A stretch of DNA of 64,000 nt, from assembly GCA_928212115.1 (NCBI GenBank), contig CAKMRJ010005412.1, forward strand, positions 254,161,980 through 254,225,979. The letters run 5' to 3'. This stretch comes from Lactuca virosa (Eukaryota > Streptophyta > Magnoliopsida > Asterales > Asteraceae). Below, one piece after another: positions 11,111-21,295 of the stretch. Position 1 is the first letter of the stretch; every line of letters starts with the position of its first letter. The position numbers and the translations under genes are program-made. The notes beneath the pieces were generated by a model, which had not been told where the DNA came from, did no database searches, and was given only the letters and a program-made list of their open reading frames with translations.

Positions 11111-12685
11111 TGTCGAGGCCAACAAAATTAATAACCCTATAATCTTTTACACTAAAATAGTGTATAGTGGTAAAGGGTTCGAATCCACAGAGATTGGCTC
11201 AATTTAATAACTCTATGAAAAATCTATTTGTAAAGATATTTGTAAAATGACAATAAATTAAAAATGGGGGGTTTAGTGTTTTGAAATACTTGAAACAAAC
11301 TATAATTAAACTAAGATTTAAATAGACAATTTCAACAAAAATAAGAGTTTGATGTAAAATCAATAAGAGAAAGATGGTTGACTTTAGGTTTCCTCACTTT
11401 AACTTTTTGATGAACATATCATTAGGATCCAATGGTGCAATACATGTTTTAAATCCTTACTTTGGATATAGTAATCCAAGAAGCTTGAGATTACCTAGAC
11501 TTTACTTAGTTGTGGAAATGGTTAGAGAAGCTCATAACAATTTCCTTAGTTAAAGTCACCAATTCCATTAAGCATGTAATTAGTGAAAATCAACTAGCAT
11601 TAAGAATTAAAAAGTCACCAAATCCAAGAGGAGTCAAAAGTTTCCACTACCATATTGGAGAAAATGTTTTTAAGATTGTGTGAAGTAAAACTAACACAAA
11701 AATCACTTGTTGCTTGCTAATTTGAAGATCCTTTACTTAATCAAGAAATTAGCCAACTAATCTCCACAAACACATTTAAACTCATGAATAAAAACATATA
11801 AGTAATGATAAGATGTTAAAACACAAAACATTTTCATAAATATTCAAACATAAGTTCATGGAGTCTTCAACATTCAACAATTAGTCAAAGGATTCCACCA
11901 AAGTCAACCACAATTTGTTTAGCCAAGCATGGCTAAAATTAAGAAAAAAAAAGTTAGTAAAGATTGTACCCAACATTTAACAAGAATCAAGAGGAGAAAT
12001 GATGAAGTTCTTGAGGGTTCTTGGCCTTCAAAATGCTCAAAAACTCCAGAGGGAATGTGTCAGAATCGGATGTTCAAGATAAGGCTAAAGAGGCACACCA
12101 ACCTTCCCAATATAGAGGTCAAAACAAAATCCCAAAACTGCCCCTTCAGGAATCCACGCGGGCCGCGTGGAAACCTTACGCGGTCCACGTGAGGTGTGAC
12201 GGATTTTGGGCTTCTTCAAGTATTGGGCCCCCACAGCTATTCCATTGGCCCAATTCGAGTCTAATCAGCCTCTAGCCCATTTTTCTTCAAGATTTCTTCA
12301 ATTTGAGCCCAATTTGCCTTCTCCAAATCACTCATAGCTTCCGCAAACTCCCGATTATCGATCTCCGCATACTCGAAAATTCTCCCGCGCCTTGCAAATT
12401 TAAAGTTCAAATCTTCCAAGCGTTCAAGCAATTGACAAACCCACTCCATGAATCACCTTCATGGCCATCAAGCCCAAAATCCTCATTGCCCTTCAAGTCC
12501 AATCGCTTCCCAAGAATCCCGCTCCGCTAGTCTCCGAAAACCTACAATAATGCTCAGGAAACTAGAAAGTACCCGAAATGGTCATAAAATAACGAAAAGG
12601 AAAATATGCATGAAAATTAACTAAAATGTGAATGAAATATGCTAAAATAAACTATAAAAAAGAAGTAAATAAAATGAAACTATCA
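11111..12685 (-). repeat. Athila-2 3' LTR
   Basis: The minus-strand start is TGATAGTTTCAT directly after the PPT. The other end is near tgtcgaggccaac (11111), where exact bases are uncertain because the 5' LTR is not visible. It contains two CG-rich palindromic motifs (ccacgcgggccgcgtgg at 12154-12170, and acgcggtccacgtgagg from 12178) and a TATA-like ctatatt on the minus strand near 12107-12115 just downstream of them. Short ORFs inside are not convincing. Confidence 0.65.
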
Positions 12686-12700
12686 AATCACCCCAAGCTT
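12686..12700 (-). other. Polypurine tract of Athila-2
   Basis: The minus strand reads AAGCTTGGGGTGATT directly before the LTR start TGATAG. This is the usual position for plus-strand priming. Confidence 0.6.
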
Positions 12701-12704
12701 AAAC

Positions 12705-12724
12705 CTTACTTGTCCTCAAGTAAG
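12705..12724 (-). other. Stem-loop upstream of Athila-2 PPT
   Basis: A perfect 8-bp inverted repeat, cttacttg / caagtaag, flanks tcct (minus-strand loop AGGA). It sits four bases from the PPT-like 12-mer. A second hairpin with the same loop and different stem lies at 14194-14213. Confidence 0.7.
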
Positions 12725-13373
12725 ACAAGACTAAAATGAACTCAGGATGAACTATCCTAAGAAAAATAAAAAGAATGGATAGGACCGCGGAACCTGATCA
12801 CCGTTAGTCAACATGGTCAGAACTGATCTTGCTATTATATCATTACTTTTTCATCCGATGACAATGGGACCATAAACCACAACTAGGACAACTCCTCTAG
12901 GTGAGTAAGGAGGGATGGTCAGTCGCAGCCCCAATGAAACATGCATACAATGAAGAACATCTGTAGTAGGGAGAAAGCAGTTGGATGGGCTCGCATGGAG
13001 CTCTTCTTTAAGTGCACACTCTTATCACGAAAGTTGCGTGATCTCACGTCTGTCGGCCACTCTCAAGTGTCATTGAGTTTTATTGCTCGGGCACCGTTGT
13101 AGGAATCAGTTCACCTAGTGTTGGCCCAAACCTCCCATAGTATCCGACTCAACAGTCTCTCTAACATCACCAATTTGCGAAAAGAAACAACTCGATCTAT
13201 ATACAATAAGACAAACCTATATAAATGAATATTAATCGCCGGGTGACCAAAATGTAGGAAAATTTGTTCAATAATTGAACCGGTCACCTATCTAAGATTA
13301 TTGCACACCATTTTTTTTTCTTTTTTTAGACATTAACTTGAAGGTAATTCACTAACATATTGAATTATTATTA

Positions 13374-13407
<34 letters not shown>

Positions 13408-14193
13408 TTATTATTATTTCGAGTCAAAATTTGGTTCCCAAAAGTATGTAAGTGGAACCGAGAGGATAATAATATAAGCCGAATGGTCTAAGTGTGAAAA
13501 TGACCATGTGTGGAGCGTAAATATGCAAGCTCCTTTTCAAAATTGTGATTTTTCAAAAATAAAGAAAATGCCTAAATGTGGGCTGAAAGACTCTCTTAAA
13601 TCCTAAGTAAATCGCAAAAAGAAAATGGAGATGTAAAGAGACCGGATACGGATTCTACTCAGGGACAAGCACCAGTGCTTCATCTTAGCGGTTCAAACAT
13701 GATCAAGTGTGATCCTCTCGACGGTATGGACCACAATGCTAAGAACATCCATTGCTATAGTATATCCTACAGTTGTTAGTATTGCATGCATAATTCTTCG
13801 TGAAACTACATGGCCATGATCACTTACCCCTTTAAGCTTCCAGCATCTGATCCTAAGTATGGAGTCCCAAATTACAGCTAGTGGTCCCGGTTCGATGGGT
13901 GAGATAGCAACAAGATCCTGGACCAATAATGATACAATAACTATGAACCTGTTCCACGACATCCAAGGGGGTGAGAATAAACAGATAACAAAAATGCATG
14001 AATGCTAATGCCCTAAGCTAAATGTTATGCAAAAATAAAAAGTAGAAAAGAAGAAAATAAAAACTTTTTGGAATTTTATAAAATAAAAAAAATGAATGCA
14101 AATTAGCCTAAAACTAAAATGCTATGCAACTTAACTAAAAAATGAATGAAAAAGTAAAAGTAAAAGGAAATGCCCCACCCCAAGCTTAAGAAA
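12725..14193 (-). other. Athila-2 3' untranslated region, no gene seen
   Basis: This is non-coding sequence between the env-like ORF and the PPT. It contains an ATT microsatellite (about 13366-13419) and an AT-rich stretch. A second PPT-like caccccaagctt lies at 14176-14187. A small minus-strand ORF (13693-13962) has no recognisable features. Confidence 0.5.
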
Positions 14194-14213
14194 AAGCATT
14201 GTCCTCAATGCTT
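14194..14213 (-). other. Second stem-loop beside a PPT-like motif
   Basis: The inverted repeat aagcattg / caatgctt surrounds tcct (minus-strand loop AGGA). It stands six bases from caccccaagctt (14176-14187). The stem differs completely from the one at 12705-12724 but keeps full pairing. Confidence 0.7.
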
Positions 14214-14230
14214 AAGGAAAGGGCAGAAAT

Positions 14231-15469
14231 GACCTAAATCGGAGGGTCGGGCGGCGGAAAGTGGTCGTGGCGGTAGTGGTAATCCCACATATCCTGGACC
14301 CGACGAGAAGTGGGTGGGAAGGACTGCTCCAGCTGATCAACACGGGCCACCATATCCTGGATAGCTCTGGTGTTCTCCTGCGTCTGAGTATCGATGCGTT
14401 GAATGGCGGAGAACATTGTGGCGAACTGATCGAAGAAGTTAGGGGGGAAATATGGTCGGATCTCGTGTCCCCCCTACTGCTGTGGCTGATATTGAGGCTG
14501 GAAAAAGGTTGTGGAGGCTGAAACTGGTCATCTTCATAATCCACGGGAAGAAGATAGTCGGATGGAATGATCCATTGTTTGGGGGTCGGTTGGTTCGAAA
14601 GACACTATATACTCGTGAGGAAGAATGAGGTACGGCTGACCATCAAGGTTCCATATGTGACCACAGACTGATTCGCAGAGGATAAGCATCTGTCGGAGCA
14701 CGCTTATGTCGAGACGAGAGGGGCCAGTCGCTTTTGTAAATGGAAGGGTGGAGAGATGAAGTTGAAGCGGGGGTCTAGATGCAATGAGTGTGATCAAGCC
14801 ACCAATGAAAATGTCCACTGTGTCCATAGTTGTGATATTGTAACATTTGGTGAAGAAGAATGTTGCAAAATTCGGGTTGGGCCCATTTTCGTGAGTCATG
14901 CACCAAAGAAAAATTAATTCAGCTTTGGAAATTTGACCCACTTCGGAGCGGGCAAAAATGGTGCATGCAAGAACTCGGTGGGCCACGCGTAAACATGGAT
15001 GAATGATTTAGGAAGACTTGGAGGAAGATGATGAATACTGTGGTTCGTAAGTGATTTGTTGCCAAAAATGGTGTTCGTTAAAGGTGGCGGGCCACAGATC
15101 CTGTTGGGAGTATGTGTGGTCCACCGGGGTACCCATTAGGGCATTGACAACCCGAAATGGCAATGATCTATTCTCGCCTAGCATCTGGAAGGTGACGGTG
15201 TTTGTATCGTCATCAATGCGGAGTGTGGAAAGGAATTCCAAGGTTGGCTCAACGTAGGTGGCTGCGCGATTATGAAGAAACTGACCCCAATCAATGTTGT
15301 CAAATAGTGCTTGAACTCCCTCTAGCACTCTGAGAGTTTCAAAAGACTCTCTATTGAGGAACTTCGTTGATTTGACTTTGCGGTTGTTGGAAACGAGAAA
15401 GTCATATGCTTTGTGATCTTCACGATTCAACAAACGAAATGGGGGGTCATTGGATTGCTTTTCGACCTA
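14231..15469 (-). pseudogene. Athila-2 env-like extra ORF (Athila ORF family)
   Basis: There are three minus-strand pieces downstream of integrase. 15008-15433 contains PTLEFLSTLRIDDD, TVTFQMLGENRSLPFRVVN and LMGTP. 14534-14986 contains HRVLACTIFARSEVGQISKA, ELIFLWCMTHENG and IFIGGLITLIA. 14234-14416 is a likely coiled coil (MFSAIQRIDTQTQENTRAIQ) ending in Pro-rich sequence. Position and pattern match the ORF often called env-like in Athila elements (Arabidopsis retrotransposon ORF-1 type). Its real function is not established. I see no clear signal peptide or transmembrane anchor. Frame breaks lie near 14990 and 14500. Confidence 0.65.
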
Positions 15470-16650
15470 CCCTTTGATGAACTAGGTCCGGTTTTGGCAC
15501 GCTTAGATATTAATTCGGGACAAAAATGTGACAATAATAATAATATTCAAATCACACCAAAGACCACACGAGTGACGACTCAATTCCAACAACAAACGAG
15601 TATTTAACAAACAAATAATCAAGTCAAAGGAACAATGGTACCTAATTTGCTTAAACCCGGGATGAATGGTGGAAGCGTAATTAGAACCACCAAAGAGAAT
15701 CTCCAAGGCACACCCCAAGCTTATGATTTTGCTCCGTGTTTGACGCTTGAATTGCTAAAACAACCCCACAAACGAGCTTCAAGGTGATTTTCCGGCGACT
15801 AGAGTGGCGGCACTTGGAATTGGGCGAAAATTTTTGGTGAGTTTTTGGAGGAAAATTGGTATGGTTAGAAAGCTCTTGATGAGAGAAGCAAAACCCCGTG
15901 CTCGGAATCTCCAATGGTGCCAAAGTTGGCCGGAAAATGTGAAAGAAGGTGGTGGTGGCGCCCAAAATTCCGGGCACAGATCAGACCGGATTTTTGGTGG
16001 GGTTTGTAGAGCTTGAAAAATGGGAGAGAATGGCGGTGGTTTCACGAGATTCCGACCGGTAGAACTCCAGGAAATTGGATTTTTGTGAGAAGTGGGTTGT
16101 GGTGTTTCTTGAGCTCTAGAGAGAAAATGGTGGGTTTGTGTAGGGTTAGAATGAAGAAGAAGAAGGCTGGAGTGTTTTAATCTTTGGTCAAGAGAGGTCA
16201 AACCCGGTCAATGTTTGGTCAATTCATTAAAACTCATTGTTAAAGAAAGTCAAACGAGTCAACAACTTAAAAAATCTAGTCAACGACCAACACGCGGACT
16301 AGGAACGGGCCGCGTGCTGGCCGCGTCTAATACACTCGAAAACTTCTGATCTTTTACGTGGGTGTAGCTCGGGTCGCGTATAGGCCGCGGCTGCTGAAAC
16401 GATGAAAAAAATTGACTAAGTGTTGGGAACCCTCACACAGGCAGGGCGCGGGCCGCATGGAGGTCACGTCTAGTTGCGATAAAAGTCCCTGATCCTACAC
16501 GTGGGTTGGGCGCGGGCCGCGTGTTGGCTGCACTTGCTGAACGATATGTGCATTATCGATCTACGCGGGCCGCGTGGCATTCCTTCCCATTTCTTACGCA
16601 GGCCGCGGGCCTTTCCTACACTTCAAAAAAATGACATTTTTCAAAAACTT
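15470..16650 (-). promoter_or_regulatory. Promoter-like spacer upstream of the env-like ORF
   Basis: Going down the minus strand there is first a GC-rich cluster at about 16280-16615 with repeated gcgggccgcgt motifs. Next come four ggtcaa sites (TTGACC W-box cores on the minus strand: 16186, 16196, 16206, 16217) with two more gtcaa sites near 16250 and 16258. Then follows a CT-rich stretch, cttcttcttcttcattc, that resembles a plant 5' untranslated region (16165-16080). A third caccccaagctt lies at 15711-15722. The ORF over 15779-16201 is low-complexity and probably not protein coding. Promoter activity is inferred. Confidence 0.45.
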
Positions 16651-16874
16651 GATTTTTAGTTCAAAATGATCTCCGTAAAGCCCGGTTTCAAAATTTTCGA
16701 CAAAAGTTGGAATAAAATGGGTAATGAAGGGTGAAACCTTTCAAAAACTTTATTTTCAAAATCCTGAAAACGCTTTTTAAAATGATTTATTTGGATTTGG
16801 AAAAGGATGAAAACATAGCTTTCCAAAAAATGCCCTTCTTTAACGTCTTTGGCGAGACGTCTTCCTTGCACACT

Positions 16875-18010
16875 TCAACACATCGGGACATATAAATGGA
16901 TGATTTCAAGAGCATTAGCATTGAAACCTTCATAAAATGGCTTCAAACGGTGCCCATTGACTTTGAAAATTTGTCCCGTCTTTTCACTTTGAACTTCCAC
17001 CACCCCATGGTCAAAGGTCTTAATCACAACAAAGGGCGCAATCCATCTTGACCTTAGCTTTCCCGGAAATAACTTCAATCGTGAATGGTAAAGTAAGATC
17101 CTATGCCCCGGTTCAAAATGCTTCCGGGTGATGGACTTGTCGTGGAAGAGCTTCGTTCTCTCCTTATAAATCCTTGAGTTCTCATAGGAGTCATTTCTCA
17201 ATTCTTCTAGCTCTTGGAGTTGAGGCTTCCTATGTCTTCCCGCCTCATCAATATTGTAATTACATTTCTTGACTGCCTAAAATGCACGGTGCTCTAATTC
17301 GACGGGTAGATGACACGGCTTTCCAAAAACCAACCTAAATGGGGACATTCCTATCGGGGTCTTGTAAGCAGTCCGATAGGCCCATAAGGCATCATCAAGC
17401 CTCAAACTCCAATCCTTCCTTGTCGGATTCACTGTTTTCTCAAGACTACTCTTCACCTCACGATTTGAAACTTCCGCTTGACTGTTCGTTTGAGGGTGGT
17501 AGGCAGTTGAAACACGATGGGTTACGTTGTACTTCTTTAATAAAGCCTCCATCATCTTGTTGTAGAAATGTGTCCCTCAATCACTAATCAACGCCCTAGG
17601 CACACCAAATCTCACAATGACATTAGATTTTAAAAAGTCGATAACTGTTTTGGCATCATCCGATCTTGTGGCTTTGGCCTCAACCCACTAAGAAACATAG
17701 TCAACCGCGAGCAAGATGTAAACGTTGCCAAATGAGACGGGAAATGAGCCCATGAAATCAATCCCCCATACGTCAAAAACATCACAAACTAGGATGGGAT
17801 TTTGTGGAATTTGGTTCTTTTGTGAAATGTTTCCCGTCCTTTGGCACCGCTCACAACTTTTACAAAACATATAACAATCGTGTGACATGGTTGGCCAAAA
17901 TAGTCCACACTCAAGAACTTTTCTCAAAGTTCGGTTAGGCCCGAAGTGTCCCCCACAAGCAAATTCATGACAAAATTGAAAAATGGATTGATGCTCTTGT
18001 TGGGGAACAC
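16875..18010 (-). pseudogene. Athila-2 integrase
   Basis: The zinc-binding HHCC segment is visible (CHEFACGGHFG ... CKSCERCQRTGN, near 17845-17970). The core begins VWGIDFMGSFP (first D), continues with a second-D segment near 17560-17590, and has QAEVSNREVK (E) in 17277-17555, followed by DALWAYRTAYKTPIGMSP. The C-terminal part (16875-17201) has KLFHDKSITRKHFEPGHRIL and LRSRWIAPFVV, as in Athila/Tat integrases. A TAG truncates the core after LLAVDYVS, and a TGA replaces an expected Arg codon in the second-D motif near 17578. There is no chromodomain. Integration function is lost. Confidence 0.85.
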
Positions 18011-18770
18011 ACCGCCTAATGATTTGATCGGGACAATGTTTCCACAAATAAGGTTCATCCCACACATAATACTTTGCATCACCTTTTAATTTGTCTTTTT
18101 GAGCACGTGAGAATGTGTCGGGATACCTTTTTGTGACCAAAAAGTTAACGATATTGGCATACCAAGGAGTAGATTGAGTAAGGGAAAAGAGATGCTCATC
18201 CGGAAACTCGTCCCGCAACGGGAGAGAAGTTTCATTTGAAATGATCCGGATTAGGTGGTCTGCAACAAGGTTCTCGCATCCACTCTTGTCCCGGATTTCC
18301 AAATCAAATTCTTGCAATAATAAGATCCACCGGATGAGTCTTGGCTTTGCATCTTTCTTTGTCATCAAGTACTTGAGAACCGCATGATCCGAATACACTA
18401 TAACTTTAGTGCCAAGTAGATATTGCCTAAACTTCTCTAAAGCGAAAACTATGGCCAATAGCTCCTTCTCCGTGGTAGAGTAGTTGCTTTGAGCATTGCC
18501 TAGTGTTCTCGATGCATAGTAGATCACATGGGAGGCTCTTCCATTCTTTTGACCCAAAACGGCGCCAATAGCATAATTGCTTGCATCACACATGATCTCG
18601 AAGGGGAGATCCCAATTTGGTGCTTGTATGATGGGGGCAGATGTAAGCAATTCCTTGAGCTTGTCGAAAGCTTCTTTGCACGGCTCATTGAACTCGAAGT
18701 CAACCTCTTTTTGCAAGAGTTGGCACATTGGTCTTGTTATCTTTGAAAAGTCCTTGATGAATCGTCAGTA
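18011..18770 (-). pseudogene. Athila-2 RNase H
   Basis: RNase H removes RNA from the RNA:DNA hybrid. The acidic residues are visible in PFEIMCDASNYAIGAV (D), NYSTTEKELLAIV (E) and VIVYSDHAVLKY (D). Typical trailing motifs also occur: RLIRWILLLQEFDLEIRDK and ENLVADHLIRI, where Ser of the usual DHLSR is replaced. The segment shares one open frame (17688-18728) with the start of integrase. The join to RT upstream is broken near 18730-18780. Confidence 0.85.
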
Positions 18771-19480
18771 GAAACCTGCATGGCCAAAAAAAGAACGAAC
18801 TTCCCGAACACATGTCGGGTAGGGTAAGCTTTGAATAACATTAATTTTTTCCTTGTCTACCTCAATTCCTTTCTTTGACACAATGTGACCCAAAATAAGA
18901 CCTTGGCTCACCATAAAATGTCATTTCTCAAAATTTAGTACCAAATTCGTTTCAATGCATCTTTTTAAAATTTTGGTGAGATTGGTCAAACACTCTTGAA
19001 ACGAGTTCCCCTATACCGTAAAATCATCCATAAAAACCTCAATCATATTTTCAACATATTTCGAAAAGATACTAACCATACAACGTTGGAAAGTGGTCGG
19101 GGCATCACAAAATCCAAATGCCATTCTTCGGTATGCAAAAGTGCTAAATGGACATGTAAATGTTGTCTTTTCTTGGTCTTCCGGTGCCACCGGGCTTTGG
19201 TGAAAACCGGAGTACCCGTCGAGACAACAATAGTGAGATTTTCCGGCTAACCTTTCTAACATTTGGTCAATGAAAGGCAATGGAAAATGATCTTTTCTTG
19301 TGCTTGCATTGAGTTTGCGGTAGTCAATACATACTCTCCACCCGTTTTGGACGCGGGTGGGGCCATCATACCTTTGTTGTTCTCGACTACCGTGATTCCC
19401 GTCTTCTTTGGTTCCACTTGCACCAGACTCACCCACTTGCTCTCCGAGATGGGATAGATCATCCCCACATCAAGAAGCTT
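18771..19480 (-). pseudogene. Athila-2 reverse transcriptase
   Basis: The open piece 19011-19436 contains WRVCIDYRKLNASTRKDHFP, LAGKSHYCCLDGYSGFHQ (catalytic D region) and IEVFMDDFTV (FMDD, the YxDD box of plant gypsy RT). The upstream part of the domain (MIYPISESKWVSLVQ) is in another frame within 19256-20149, so a frameshift lies near 19350. A stop follows FTV directly. The thumb region (18771-19010) shows only fragments such as KKGIEVDKEKI. Domain identity is clear; the enzyme is dead. Confidence 0.85.
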
Positions 19481-20149
19481 CAATATCTCTTTCTTCACAA
19501 CTTCCATCATAGGCGGGTTCAATCTTCTTTGTGCGTCCCGACTTGGCTTGCATTCATCCTCCATCAAGATCTTGTGCATACAAGTGGAGGGGCTCAATCC
19601 CTTAATATCTGTGATTGTCCAAACCATGGCTTCTTTGTGCTCCTTCAACACCTTAAGGAGTTGCTCTTCTTCACATTCAGTTAAGTGAGTTGAAATAATA
19701 ACCGGATGGGTTTCATTCTTTCCTAAATAAGCATACTTTAAGTGTTGAGGTAGGACCTTCCATTCCAATTCGGGTAGTTGAACATGGGATGGCGACAACT
19801 TCGTGTGGGTTGGGGGAAACTCAATTTGCTTGACATCAAATCTTGTAGATTTCTTCACCTCTAAATTATTAACCAACCTCTCAACCTCCGGATCCAAAGA
19901 ATAAAGCTTTAATTTCTTAGCTAGCTTCCCACAAGCAAACCCCTTGCTTAGAATCATTTCCAACACATCACCATTAGACAACTCGAATAATTCTTGGGTT
20001 AGTGGCTCAACAACATCAACAAAGTATAAAGATGAAACATCACTAGGATATCTCATAGCATTATAGATATTAAAACTTATTGTTTCACCATCAAACTCCA
20101 TTGTCATACTTCCCGCATACACATCGATCTTCGTCCTAGCCGTCTTCAA
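19481..20149 (-). pseudogene. Athila-2 protease-RT linker
   Basis: This open piece begins with the end of the protease module (AGSMTMEFDGETISFNIYNA, MRYPSDVSSLYFVDVVEP) and runs through a poorly conserved connection (LPELEWKVLPQHLKYAYLG, MHKILMEDECKPSRDAQRRL) into the start of RT. These phrases are typical of Athila/Tat pol. It is one frame of 297 residues continuing to 19256. The apparent Met start is internal. Confidence 0.75.
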
Positions 20150-20628
20150 AACGGTCTCCCAAGCAAGATTAGAGCCGATTTGGAGGGAAATTTCTCATCT
20201 AGATCAATCACATAGAAATCTGCCGGAAAGACCAATTGGTTCACTTGCACTAAGACATCTTCCAAAACACCTCTAGGAAAGACACTTGATTTATCCGCCA
20301 GAGAGATTATGACATCGGTTTCACTTAAAGGCCCAACATTCAATGATTCATACACTGAATAGGGCATGACATTGATAGAAGAGCCAAGGCCAAGCATGAC
20401 ACTACTAAAAGTGACATCTCTAATCTTGCAAGGAACCGTAAACATTCCGGGATCTTTGCATTTGGGTGGAAGTTTCCTTTGTAAAATCGCGGATGCATTT
20501 TCATTCATTGAGATTTTCTCGTTTCCCTTCAACTTCCTCTTGTTGGTACAAAGTTCTTTCAAAAACTTTGCATATCTAGGGATTTGCTTGATAGCATCAA
20601 GTAAAGGAATGTTCACTTCCACCTTTCG
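20146..20628 (-). pseudogene. Athila-2 protease
   Basis: This starts with the gag-pro segment IPLLDAIKQIPRYAKFLKEL and has MFTVPCKIRDVTF. The retropepsin motif reads LGLGSSINVMPYSVYESL, where Athila elements normally have D in place of the second G, so the catalytic aspartate appears lost. LVQVNQLVFPADFYVIDLDE and LLGRPF follow. The frame is cut upstream at 20633 by Tekay-1 and resumes at 28634. A frame overlap of four bases joins it to the next piece. Confidence 0.8.
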
Positions 20629-20633
20629 GAAGG
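20629..20633 (+). repeat. Left target site duplication of Tekay-1
   Basis: The bases gaagg precede the TGTGACAACC terminus and are repeated at 28629-28633 after the opposite ..TGTGACA terminus. Confidence 0.85.
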
Positions 20634-21117
20634 TGTGACAACCGTCAAAATTGAGTCAAGTCAAAGTGAAACAAAGTCAACAAGTCAAAACCAATCGACT
20701 CAATTAACCCTTGTATATTAGGGTTTACACTATGTAATTACTGTACAATGCAATATTTTAATGAGAGAAACATTATTTGGAAAGTTCGTGTGTTGAATTT
20801 CCTAAGTCTCAAATGCAGTAAACATTGAACCAAAACGATAAAAAAATTATTGCACACTCATCGGGAGTGTGTACGACACTAAAACACGGTTTAACGGGGT
20901 TTACGAACCTTGCGTTGTGAAGCCGGACACTCAAATTAATCACAAACGAAACCTCTCTAAATCGTTTTCACTCTATCTCTTTCTATTTGAAATCTCTCCC
21001 AAATCTCTCTCAAAAGTTACTTTAACTTTTTGTAATCATTCGGGCCATCCCGACCCTTAACCGGGTCAAAAACCACTTGAAACGGGGTAAAAACGGGTAA
21101 AATAACCTTAAGGAACC

Positions 21118-21295
21118 AAAACCCTCCTATTAGAAGCGAAAACTCTCATGAGAAGCCTCTCAGGACCGAAGCCTCTCAGGACCGAAGCCTCTCATGAGAA
21201 GCCTCTCAGGACCGAAGCCTCTCATTAGAAGCCTCTCAGGACAGAAGCCTCGCATGAGAAGCCTCTCAGACAGCCCATGCGAGAGGTCTCGCAGA
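21118..21295 (+). repeat. Short CG/palindrome repeat cluster in Tekay-1 LTR
   Basis: The units gaagcctctcaggacc and gaagcctctcatga(gaa) are repeated about nine times. Several contain the palindromic core ctcatgag. The cluster lies upstream of the TATA candidates, as the palindrome clusters do in the other LTRs here. Confidence 0.75.

Noticed and set aside
13366..13419. ATT repeat as a functional element
   Set aside because: A simple microsatellite in a 3' untranslated region.
14231..15469. Calling the Athila-2 extra ORF a true envelope gene
   Set aside because: No signal peptide, transmembrane segment or cleavage site is visible; env-like describes only its position.
15779..16201. 140-residue minus-strand ORF upstream of the env-like ORF
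   Set aside because: Low-complexity Ser/Pro/His content and a CT-rich leader look; three frames are open at once. More likely untranslated.
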